Shown here one piece after another: positions 42,716 through 50,286 of a stretch of DNA of 64,000 nt. The notes below the pieces were generated by a model, which saw nothing but the letters and a program-made list of their open reading frames with translations, was not told the origin of the DNA and ran no database searches. The stretch is from Gammaproteobacteria bacterium. Its GTDB lineage: Bacteria > Pseudomonadota > Gammaproteobacteria > Pseudomonadales > Azotimanducaceae. Within the stretch, counting starts at the first letter, position 1. Each line of letters opens with the position of its first letter. The position numbers and the translations under genes are program-made. The stretch spans positions 1-64,000 of the forward strand of contig JAPPGK010000056.1 in the NCBI GenBank assembly GCA_028821405.1. Direction: 5' to 3'.

Positions 42716-43276
42716 CTACGGTAGGCGGTTTGGGGTGAACAAGGCGTATACCCGGGTGTTGCGCAACTCGCCGTTGGTGCCGCGTTCGTTCGCCTTGAGC
42801 GTCGCTTCCCACTCGAAGCCGAGTCGTTCCGCCACCGCGTAGCTGCGCGCATTGAGATCGTCGATGCGGAGTTCGACGCGCTCGGCCGCGAGGGAACGAA
42901 ACGCCAACTCCGCCATGGCCCGGGCCGCTTCGGTGGCGTAGCCGTGGCCCACTTGGTCGGAACGCAGCCAATAGCCGATCTCGAACATCGGCACCCCCCA
43001 GTCCCGGGCCGTTAGACTGCAACAGCCGATGACCCGGCGGCGATGCTTCGGAATCACAAGCGTCGTGAACTCCTCTTCCGACGCGAGCTTGTGTGCCGCC
43101 CCCTCGCAGAATGCCCGCGCCTTGTCGAGGTCGTAGGCATCCACCGCCCAGGGCATCCACTGCCGCAGTTCGGGTTGCGACGCCACCACGGCCTTCAACA
43201 GCCTGCGCGCGTCACGACGCGATGGCGACCGCAGCACCAGGCGGTCCGTCTCGAGTTGGCTCGGAAACCGCACCAT
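42716..43276 (-). CDS. GNAT-family N-acetyltransferase (RimJ/RimL-like)
   Basis: A 186-residue acetyltransferase with the RimJ/L-type layout: LETDRLVLRSPSRRDARRL at the start and the acetyl-CoA loop HGYATEAARAMAELAF near residue 115. Then comes RVELRIDDLNARSYAVAERLGFEWEATL. Members acetylate ribosomal-protein N-termini or small molecules. The substrate is not evident. It is convergent with cofGH. Confidence 0.85.
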   Translation of the reverse strand: MVRFPSQLETDRLVLRSPSRRDARRLLKAVVASQPELRQWMPWAVDAYDLDKARAFCEGAAHKLASEEEFTTLVIPKHRRRVIGCCSLTARDWGVPMFEIGYWLRSDQVGHGYATEAARAMAELAFRSLAAERVELRIDDLNARSYAVAERLGFEWEATLKANERGTNGELRNTRVYALFTPNRLP

Positions 43277-43288
43277 GAGCGGATTCGC

Positions 43289-44395
43289 TTAGCGGCGCGG
43301 TTCTCCGTAGATGTCGAACTCGTCGTAGCAAAGCCAGGACGGGTCGTAGCCTGAAGCCCGGTCGAAGCTCAAGGGGAGAGCCCACGCCGGCTTTATGTCT
43401 AGGTCGTAGTCCGCCGGCAGTTCGCCGGACGTGCGCTTCGACAACTCGTCGTGCAGCGGTACCAGAATCCGTGCAAGTTCCCGGGGCATCGGTCCCTTCC
43501 CCGACGGGGACGTCTGCGATACTGGGCGCTTGCCCGTCGACTCCTCCCGGCGGAAAGCCGCCCTCGTGTAGTCGGCCTGTTCCTCCTTCTCGGGGTCCGT
43601 CATGGCTGCGTTCACCGTTCGCCCAACCGGCACCACGGGGGTGTAGATCCCCTTGGTCAAGGTGTCGGCGGGCTGCAGTCCTTCGGGTAGCGGACCCGCT
43701 CCGACGGTGACCTCGCCGTGGTCGCATCGTATCCAGAAACCGCCGTGGGAACCGTCGGGGAACGCATAGCGCGGCGTGTCGGTGAACTCCTCGGCGAAGG
43801 TGTACACGATGTTCTTGATTCCGTCGGCGTACTTCTCGCTGGCGGCACGCCTGGACACGATGTGACGCGCGCAACTCACCCACTCCGGTGTCATCCAAAC
43901 GAACCGCGGCATCGTGCGTTCGGCCATGGCGTCGTGCAGAGACCGGAGCACGGCGGCAAGCGCCGGATGTTCCGGCACGCTGCCGTCGATCTCCCATCTC
44001 GACAGCTTCTGCAAACGCGCCTGCGCAGCGGCGACGACCATGGGGTCCCGACCGTGAAACCGGATCCGCCCGAGATTGCTCATGATCGAATGATCGCCCT
44101 GGATCTTGAGATCGCATGCCTCGGGGCTTAGTTCGCCCGCATGGACCGAAACGGAGGGCCCACCGAAGTGGGCATGCCAGGCGAGCGAAGCGCCCGCGTG
44201 CAGATACGCGGGCGGATTGTGTGCGACCTCGCAAAACGTGAACCGGCCGAGATCGGCGAGTCCGCCCGCGTGTTTCTCGACTGCGGCACCAAGCGCTTGG
44301 CCCGCCTGGGCAACCCACTCCTCGGAAGCGAACGTCAGGTCGCCGATGCCGTCGGCCATCGCCGCCAGCACAACCGAATGGTGCCCCGCGTGCAT
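43289..44395 (-). CDS. Conserved-looking protein of unknown function
   Basis: I do not recognise this 368-residue soluble protein. No signal, no membrane segment. It has an N-terminal alpha/beta region with GDLTFASEEWVAQAGQAL, a middle with GDHSIMSNLGRIRFHGRDPM, a block FVWMTPEWVSCARHIVSRRAA, and a C-terminus rich in aromatic and acidic residues (GYDPSWLCYDEFDIYG). The ATG at 44395 is preceded by a GGGGGA site. The gene runs in the same direction as cyoE, 37 bases after its stop. Aromatic/Trp content suggests an enzyme or ligand-binding protein, but I would not assign one. Confidence 0.7.
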   Translation of the reverse strand: MHAGHHSVVLAAMADGIGDLTFASEEWVAQAGQALGAAVEKHAGGLADLGRFTFCEVAHNPPAYLHAGASLAWHAHFGGPSVSVHAGELSPEACDLKIQGDHSIMSNLGRIRFHGRDPMVVAAAQARLQKLSRWEIDGSVPEHPALAAVLRSLHDAMAERTMPRFVWMTPEWVSCARHIVSRRAASEKYADGIKNIVYTFAEEFTDTPRYAFPDGSHGGFWIRCDHGEVTVGAGPLPEGLQPADTLTKGIYTPVVPVGRTVNAAMTDPEKEEQADYTRAAFRREESTGKRPVSQTSPSGKGPMPRELARILVPLHDELSKRTSGELPADYDLDIKPAWALPLSFDRASGYDPSWLCYDEFDIYGEPRR

Positions 44396-44432
44396 AGATC
44401 CCCCAAAGCGTCGTTCGTCGGGCGCGCTAATC

Positions 44433-45338
44433 CTACACGGGCAGGTAGTGATCAACGAGCAGCAGCACGAAGAGCAACGCCAGGTAGACGATGGAGTACT
44501 TGAACGTTGCGATCGGCGCGCGTTCCGTCCCGCGAGGCGGCACACGCTCGTTATTGCCCCGCAGCAGAACCAGTGCGCAGGCAAGAAACCCCGCGCCGAG
44601 AAGCAGTGCGCCGGCCAGGTAGACCAACCCGCTCATGCCGATCACGGCGGGCATCACGCTGACCACGCACAGGGCGATGGTGTAGTAGAGGATCTGTCGT
44701 CGGGTGTAGGCATCGCCGTGCGTAACGGGCAGCATGGGAACGTCCACCTTCTCGTAGTCGCGCCGCCGGTCGATCGCCAGTGCCCAGAAGTGCGGCGGTG
44801 TCCAAACGAAGATGATGAGCAGCAGGACCAGCCCTCCCCACTCGATGGTGTTGGTCACCGCCGTCCAGCCGAAGAGCGGCGGCGCGGCGCCGAACAGGCC
44901 ACCGATGACGATGTTCTGGGACGTCGCCCGTTTGAGATAGAGGGTGTAGATGAGTCCGTATCCGACCCACGAGGCAAGGTTGAGGACGGCGGTCAGAGGA
45001 TTGACCCAGAACACCAGGATCGCCATGCCAACGATGCCCAACGCCGCGGCAAAGATGATCCCGGACTTCCGATCCACCCGCCCTTTCGGAATGGGTCGGT
45101 TGCGGGTGCGCGCCATGCGGGCGTCGATGCGGGCATCCGCGATATGGTTCACCACGGCGGCGGAGCCGGCAACCAGGGCGATTCCCAAGAGTCCGGTCAG
45201 CACGACGGCCAGCGGCGGGGTGCCGGGCGTGGCGAGCAGCATGCCCACTAGCGCGCACAGCAGCATGAGCAGCACCACGCGCGGCTTGGTCAACTCGACG
45301 TAGTCCCGCCACGAGGCGTCGGCGGCCGCTTCGCTCAC
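44433..45338 (-). CDS. cyoE: Protohaem IX farnesyltransferase (haem O synthase)
   Basis: A 301-residue UbiA-type prenyltransferase with eight to nine spans. It converts haem B to haem O for terminal oxidases. Diagnostic: ELTKPRVVLLMLLCALVGML at the start, NHIADARIDARMARTRNRPIPKG (the first Asp-rich site, about 65-87), and FVWTPPHFWALAIDRRRDYEKVDVPMLPVTHG. The cytochrome-oxidase genes expected beside it are not in the window. Confidence 0.95.
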   Translation of the reverse strand: MSEAAADASWRDYVELTKPRVVLLMLLCALVGMLLATPGTPPLAVVLTGLLGIALVAGSAAVVNHIADARIDARMARTRNRPIPKGRVDRKSGIIFAAALGIVGMAILVFWVNPLTAVLNLASWVGYGLIYTLYLKRATSQNIVIGGLFGAAPPLFGWTAVTNTIEWGGLVLLLIIFVWTPPHFWALAIDRRRDYEKVDVPMLPVTHGDAYTRRQILYYTIALCVVSVMPAVIGMSGLVYLAGALLLGAGFLACALVLLRGNNERVPPRGTERAPIATFKYSIVYLALLFVLLLVDHYLPV

Positions 45339-45427
45339 GTCACCACCCCCGGGTCTTGACAGACGTGTCGGCCATCGTTGGGATAGTCCGCGCCACGCGC
45401 CACGTCAAAACCGGAGAGAGCAAACCA

Positions 45428-45856
45428 ATGGCCGAATACGTCCCAACCCCCATCAAGTGGGTCCGCGACCAGATCGAACGCTACGAGAAGAGCGGCGGCA
45501 CCGAGGGCACGGAACTCGGCGGACGCCCGGTGATCGTCGTCACCCACCAGGGCAACAAGACCGGGGCCATCCGCAAGACCGCCCTGATGCGCGTGAAGGA
45601 CGGCGACAACTACGTGCTGGTCGCGTCCCGGGGCGGCGCGCCCACCAATCCGGTCTGGGTCTACAACCTGCGCGCTGATGCCGACGTCGAAATCCGCGAC
45701 AAGACGGTTGTCCACCGGATGCGCGTGCGCGAAGTGCTCGACGCCGAGGAGCGGACGCGGGTGTGGGCCCTCGCCGTGGGCGCTTTCCCGCCCTACGAGG
45801 AGTACAAGAACAAGACCTCGCGGACGATCCCGGTTTTCGTCGCCGAACCAGCCTGA
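45428..45856 (+). CDS. Ddn-like F420-dependent nitro/quinone reductase family protein
   Basis: A 142-residue split-beta-barrel protein of the deazaflavin-dependent nitroreductase (Ddn) family. The core GRPVIVVTHQGNKTGAIRKTALMRV...YVLVASRGG and NPVWVYNLRADADVEIR is the family signature that binds F420. Relatives in mycobacteria reduce quinones and nitroimidazoles. GGAGAGAGC lies just upstream of the ATG. Divergent from cyoE. It is a second likely F420 user in this window. Confidence 0.9.
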   Translation: MAEYVPTPIKWVRDQIERYEKSGGTEGTELGGRPVIVVTHQGNKTGAIRKTALMRVKDGDNYVLVASRGGAPTNPVWVYNLRADADVEIRDKTVVHRMRVREVLDAEERTRVWALAVGAFPPYEEYKNKTSRTIPVFVAEPA

Positions 45857-46003
45857 GGGCCCGGGATCCGGCCGCGGCGCCTGTGCCACGACTCTCCTTG
45901 CCCAGGTCCTAGGCCCGGCCCACTGTCGGGCGCCGGTCATGGACGCCCTACGAATGCCGGCGCTGGCCGTGCACATGGTCTGGATTCGATCCACGTCGCT
46001 GCC

Positions 46004-46609
46004 TCACGCAAGACCGGTTCGACCGGTGTCAATCGCATGCTCGCCCTGCTCGGCGTGGTTGGCGTCCGTGAGTCTGCCAACGATATAGCGGCGCAGTTGT
46101 TCCGCGAGATCGACACCGAGACCATCGATTCGCAAGTCGCCGACCGCCGATCCCGCCGTAAACACGGTCAATCGCGCGAGGCCGAATCGCCGATCCATGG
46201 GGCCGCTGCCCGTCTCCGTGTGCTGCACCCGGTTGAAGGGCACGACGGTCTCGGTACGCCAAAGGACACCAGCCCTGTAGAGGATGTCCTTGTCGCGAAC
46301 GGCATAGCTGCGCCGCGGCACCTCGATGACCGGCCACGCCAGGGACCACACGGCCCGAACCGCCGCGATGACCCAGGCCGTCGGAAACAGCACCTGCGCA
46401 CTGGCGAACTGGGGCACGGAGGCGATGAGGATCTGGGCGAAACCCAAGACGACGACAACGACGGCGAAACCCACGAGCTTCTTTGCCTGCAGGCAACGTA
46501 CAAAGCGTGGGTGCAACGCGTGCCATCCGACTTCCTCCACGCGCGGCAAGGCGTCGGGCGGTATCTCTGGGTTGACGAACATGACCGGGCCGTTCGGGAA
46601 GCGCGGCAT
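46004..46609 (-). CDS. PH-domain (DUF304) membrane protein, YdbS-like
   Basis: A 201-residue protein with two membrane helices (about 45-63 and 72-92) and a C-terminal bacterial PH domain. The domain shows the RRSYAVRDKDILYRAGVLWRTETVVPFNRVQHTETGSGPMDRRFGLARLTVFTAG pattern typical of the YdbS/YdbT pair. Function is unknown. Normally it adjoins the YdbT-type partner; here a hydrolase gene lies between them. Confidence 0.85.
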   Translation of the reverse strand: MPRFPNGPVMFVNPEIPPDALPRVEEVGWHALHPRFVRCLQAKKLVGFAVVVVVLGFAQILIASVPQFASAQVLFPTAWVIAAVRAVWSLAWPVIEVPRRSYAVRDKDILYRAGVLWRTETVVPFNRVQHTETGSGPMDRRFGLARLTVFTAGSAVGDLRIDGLGVDLAEQLRRYIVGRLTDANHAEQGEHAIDTGRTGLA

Positions 46610-46660
46610 TATAACGACAATCGAGGCCTGCTCCGGGCTACCGGCAAGCGTTGGGTACCG

Positions 46661-47539
46661 TCAGCGCTTTGCCAGTGCACGCCTGAGCTCCCGTTCGAAG
46701 GCCGAGGGCTGATCGATCCACGCCGCGTGTCCCGCGCGTTCCAGGACGACCAATTCCGCGTTCGGCAAACGCGCCAGGGTCGCCTGCCAGAACGCCCGGT
46801 TCACCCGGATATGCTCCTGGTCGCCGTTGATGAAGGTCACCGGGCCGCCGAACGCCTTCAGCGCTTCGGTGTAATCCTTCGCCTGGGGAAAGGTCTTGGC
46901 CGTGGCAATACCCACGGCCTCGTTGTAGTAGATGCGGCCACCCTTGAGCTGACGCCAGCGGTCGACGTGGTAGAGGTTTCCCGCCGCGAACCGAATCCGC
47001 CACTGCCTCGTCCGGTCCCTGGCCGACAGAACCTCGGCTTCTAGGCCTTCGACCTCAAGCTGCTCCTTGGCGCGCTGTTCGAAGCGTTCCGCGGAGTCGT
47101 CGGTCTTGGGGATCGCGAACGCCTCGAACTCGTCCGGGGTCGGGTAGCGAATCGGCAGCGAGCCGGAGAGCACGAGTCCGAGGGCGCCCTGTGGATGGCG
47201 CCCGACGTAGTCCATCGCCAACAGGGTGCCAGCCGAATGGGCGACGATACGAACCGCTTCGTCTCCCGCCATTTCCCGTCGCAGCAGTTCGAGGTCCTCG
47301 ATGTTGTTCTGATGAGAGATGTGCCCCTCATCGCAAGGCGATAGTAGGGCACCCCGTTGGTCGTAGAGCGCTACGCGGTAGTCGGACTCCAAGCTTGCGA
47401 CCGCGTCGGCCATGTAGCCGTGGCTATGTCCCGGACCGCCGTGGAGCACGATCACGGGCGGACCCTCGCCCCGTTCCACGACATAGAGGGTGCAGTGACC
47501 ATCGGCGGTATCGAGATACCACTCCTCCCCGGGACTCAT
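46661..47539 (-). CDS. Alpha/beta hydrolase, prolyl-iminopeptidase-like
   Basis: A 292-residue hydrolase. Visible: VIVLHGGPGHSHGYM (oxyanion HGGP), YDQRG, VRIVAHSAGTLLAMDYVGRHP (nucleophile serine in HSAG, about residue 108), and a C-terminal FINGDQEHI aspartate and ERAGHAAW histidine. Prolyl iminopeptidases release N-terminal proline; the HSAG variant of GxSxG is a small deviation, so the substrate may differ. GGAGGG precedes the ATG. Confidence 0.8.
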   Translation of the reverse strand: MSPGEEWYLDTADGHCTLYVVERGEGPPVIVLHGGPGHSHGYMADAVASLESDYRVALYDQRGALLSPCDEGHISHQNNIEDLELLRREMAGDEAVRIVAHSAGTLLAMDYVGRHPQGALGLVLSGSLPIRYPTPDEFEAFAIPKTDDSAERFEQRAKEQLEVEGLEAEVLSARDRTRQWRIRFAAGNLYHVDRWRQLKGGRIYYNEAVGIATAKTFPQAKDYTEALKAFGGPVTFINGDQEHIRVNRAFWQATLARLPNAELVVLERAGHAAWIDQPSAFERELRRALAKR

Positions 47540-47552
47540 GTCTACCCTCCGC

Positions 47553-49085
47553 TCAATACCATGGCCGCGCGCTCGACTCGGCTTTGAACAGGATGTAGTC
47601 GCGCAGGCGACGAGCGGTTGCCAAGTCGATGAAGGGAATCGAGACGTTGCCGGCGGCCAGACCGACGCGGAGCCCGGCGAGAGCCCTGCGCCGCTGCAAC
47701 GGCGACTGGGTGAGCGCGACATACTGCGCCTTGCGGAACAGGAACGCATCGGTGCGACGTCCCAGGAATCCGGAGCGCACCACCATGCCGTCGTCGTCGT
47801 GGCAGTACCCCCAGCGTCGCCAACGTTGCCAGGCAACCACGCCGACCGCCACCACCCACACGAGGCACCATAGCCCTGCAGGGCCGAACAGGATCGATGT
47901 CGCAACGGCACCCAATCCCGCCGGCAGGACGCCGCACCAGAGAACCACGGGCCAGATGGCAAAGGGCGACACGGCAACATAACCCGGCGCCGACGGAACC
48001 GTCTCCAAGCGTCGCCCTTCGGGGGCGAAGGCGCGACGTTGAATGTCCGCGAGCTCTCGATCCGCCACGAACGGCACCGTGAGCTTGCTGGATTGTTGTG
48101 CGATGCGGACGCCAGCGGCCAGGATCTGCATCCGGGAGTGACCAAGCCAGCGCATCGGCAGTCCCTGGACGACACGAAGCCGCTGGATCTTCCCGACCTC
48201 GACCACCGTTTCCTTGCGGGTCAGCAAACCCGCCCGGGAGCGCAGGGCGTTGTCCTCTTGCCGAAGTTGGTAGTCGCTGAAGCGGAGGAACGCCGCGACG
48301 TTGGAACCCAGGACGAACAAGCCGACGATCCCCAGCAACGAGCCCAGGAGCACCACGGCCACGACGAACCCTCCGAGGTCGACAAGCTCAGTCACCGACG
48401 CCTCGATGGTTTCGGCGGCCGCCTTGACCGCATCTTCGAATACCTTGCCGAACGGGGTTGCGAAGGCCACCCCGAGCAACGCCACGCGCAGTGCGCTAGG
48501 GTCCGTCAAACCGACTCGCAACAGGTCCGGACTCGTCAGGTGGACGAGAACCTCGGCGTTGTCCCGAGATGCCGTCCTCGACTGCGCTGTGCCGGTCTCG
48601 TGGCGAGCGGCGTCGATACGCTGGCGCAGCACCGCAACCAGCTCGGGGCGCACCGCCGGAAGCGCTCCTTCATCGCCCGCCGACCCGGCGGTGTCGAACC
48701 GTACCGTCACGAGGCCGAGCATCCTAAAGACAAGCGACTGCTCGGTATTGATTCCCTGGATCCGTTCGAAACGCAGATCCAGTTCGGTCTTCCGCCAGAC
48801 GCCCTGGCGAACCCGGATCCGCTCGCCGTCGATCGTGAACCGGAAGTACCAATACCGCAGGACTGCCGCCGCGACGATGGCGAACACACCCACGCCGGCC
48901 GCCGACACCGCGAGCAGCGGGTGCTGCTTCACCAACACCAACGTCCCCGCCGCCAACGCCGCCAAGTTCGAGAAACTCGATAGCAGCTGTTTCAAGGCGC
49001 GGCCAAGAAAGAACAGTACGCCGATCGGTGACGTTCGCCGCCATGCGCCGTCCCCCGCGCTCGCCGGCGCAAGCAACTCGGTCAA
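47553..49085 (-). CDS. PH-domain (DUF304) membrane protein, YdbT-like
   Basis: A 510-residue membrane protein with several helices and three PH-like (bPH2) blocks, for example YWYFRFTIDGERIRVRQGVWRKTELDLRFERIQGINTEQSLVFRMLGLVTVRFDTAGS near residue 65. It has a third near the C-terminus (WGYCHDDDGMVVRSGFLGRRTDAF). The family works with YdbS-like partners, role unknown (membrane stress in some bacteria). Its start overlaps the thyX stop by four bases (ATGA). Confidence 0.85.
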   Translation of the reverse strand: MTELLAPASAGDGAWRRTSPIGVLFFLGRALKQLLSSFSNLAALAAGTLVLVKQHPLLAVSAAGVGVFAIVAAAVLRYWYFRFTIDGERIRVRQGVWRKTELDLRFERIQGINTEQSLVFRMLGLVTVRFDTAGSAGDEGALPAVRPELVAVLRQRIDAARHETGTAQSRTASRDNAEVLVHLTSPDLLRVGLTDPSALRVALLGVAFATPFGKVFEDAVKAAAETIEASVTELVDLGGFVVAVVLLGSLLGIVGLFVLGSNVAAFLRFSDYQLRQEDNALRSRAGLLTRKETVVEVGKIQRLRVVQGLPMRWLGHSRMQILAAGVRIAQQSSKLTVPFVADRELADIQRRAFAPEGRRLETVPSAPGYVAVSPFAIWPVVLWCGVLPAGLGAVATSILFGPAGLWCLVWVVAVGVVAWQRWRRWGYCHDDDGMVVRSGFLGRRTDAFLFRKAQYVALTQSPLQRRRALAGLRVGLAAGNVSIPFIDLATARRLRDYILFKAESSARPWY

Positions 49086-50092
49086 TCGACGCCCTCGTCG
49101 GTTTGCGCCCGCCGCTCCGGCTCCGGCACGGCGGCGAGCATCTTCTCCTCCATTTCCTCCGGGCTGCGCATGTCCGCAAGGTCCAGGCTGAAGTCGGGGC
49201 GTTCGGGAGCTTCGATCTTGGTGAGCAGTTCGCGGATCTCTCGGGGCGCGAGGCCCAGCTCGCGAAGTTCGGCGCGGCCAAGTCCATCGACGCCGTCGCG
49301 AACCGCGATTCCCCCCTCAGAAGGGCGCAGCAACCTGGCCAATGCCAAGCGCTCGGCGTGGCTCAAGCGCGTTCCCAGCACGTTGTAGTCGAGCCATGCC
49401 TCGTAGGCCAGGGGCGCGACTCGTTCAAGCATGCCCGCCATCACACGCCCGTATTCCTGGATTTCCCACTGCGCGTGGTCGTCGACCCGCAAGGTCAGGA
49501 AGTGCAGCAGGTTGTGCAGGTCAATCTTCCAATACCACTGGGTATAGGTGGACAGCGGCAGGTCGATGCGGGCGAGTTCCCGGGCGACATCCTCCGCCAA
49601 CAGCCAGCCGTAGGTGTCCGAGGCATGGTCGCGCAGTTGCTGCCAACGCTCGACGGCTGCGGCGTAGATCTCGGGCGATGCCGGATCCGCCTCCCGGCCC
49701 TGGTTGTTGACGCTGCTCTGGTGCGCGAAGTGCGCATGGGGCGGTTCGTAGAAGAGCAGCGGCAGCAAGCTGTAGCGCGCACTGTATTCGTTCACCGAGG
49801 CGGTGCGGTGGCGCACCCATTGGCGGGCCACGAACATCGGCATGGAGCAGTGGAACTTGAACTCCACCATCTCGCTGGGCGTCGTGTGAGCGTGGCGTTG
49901 CAGGTAGCGGATGAGCCCGCGGGTCTGGCTGACGCGGCGCGTACCCGCACCGTAGCTGACCCTGGCCGCCCGCTCGATGTCGTCGTCGGTGCCCATGTAG
50001 TCGACCAAGGCCACGAAGCCGTGGTCGAGCACCGGGAAGTAGCCGCCGAGAATCTCCTCGGCCCCGGGCGCGATGGGTCGCTTGGTGTGCAT
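49082..50092 (-). CDS. thyX: FAD-dependent thymidylate synthase
   Basis: A 336-residue ThyX enzyme that methylates dUMP to dTMP with methylenetetrahydrofolate and reduced flavin. The ThyX signature RHRTASVNEYSARYS is complete (about residue 92), with FKFHCSMPMFVARQWV before it and WYWKIDLHNLLHFLTLR later. The C-terminal 70 residues are an extension beyond typical bacterial ThyX (about 220-260). ATG at 50092 is used; an in-frame ATG at 50131 is possible. Most gammaproteobacteria use ThyA instead, so this is noteworthy. Confidence 0.9.
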   Translation of the reverse strand: MHTKRPIAPGAEEILGGYFPVLDHGFVALVDYMGTDDDIERAARVSYGAGTRRVSQTRGLIRYLQRHAHTTPSEMVEFKFHCSMPMFVARQWVRHRTASVNEYSARYSLLPLLFYEPPHAHFAHQSSVNNQGREADPASPEIYAAAVERWQQLRDHASDTYGWLLAEDVARELARIDLPLSTYTQWYWKIDLHNLLHFLTLRVDDHAQWEIQEYGRVMAGMLERVAPLAYEAWLDYNVLGTRLSHAERLALARLLRPSEGGIAVRDGVDGLGRAELRELGLAPREIRELLTKIEAPERPDFSLDLADMRSPEEMEEKMLAAVPEPERRAQTDEGVD

Positions 50093-50286
50093 CGCGGGAT
50101 CGTTCGAACCGTGTTGGCGGGACAGTAGCACGGTGAAGGCCGGCGATGCGCGACCGACTCGAAGCCGTTGAATCCACCGCCGACAAACTTGCCAACTTCA
50201 ACTTGCGCGCACCTGTCGTGGCCATGACAATCCCACGACCCACGTACACGCCGCGAGGTCCGGCACCCAATCGGTCCGGTCATGCA

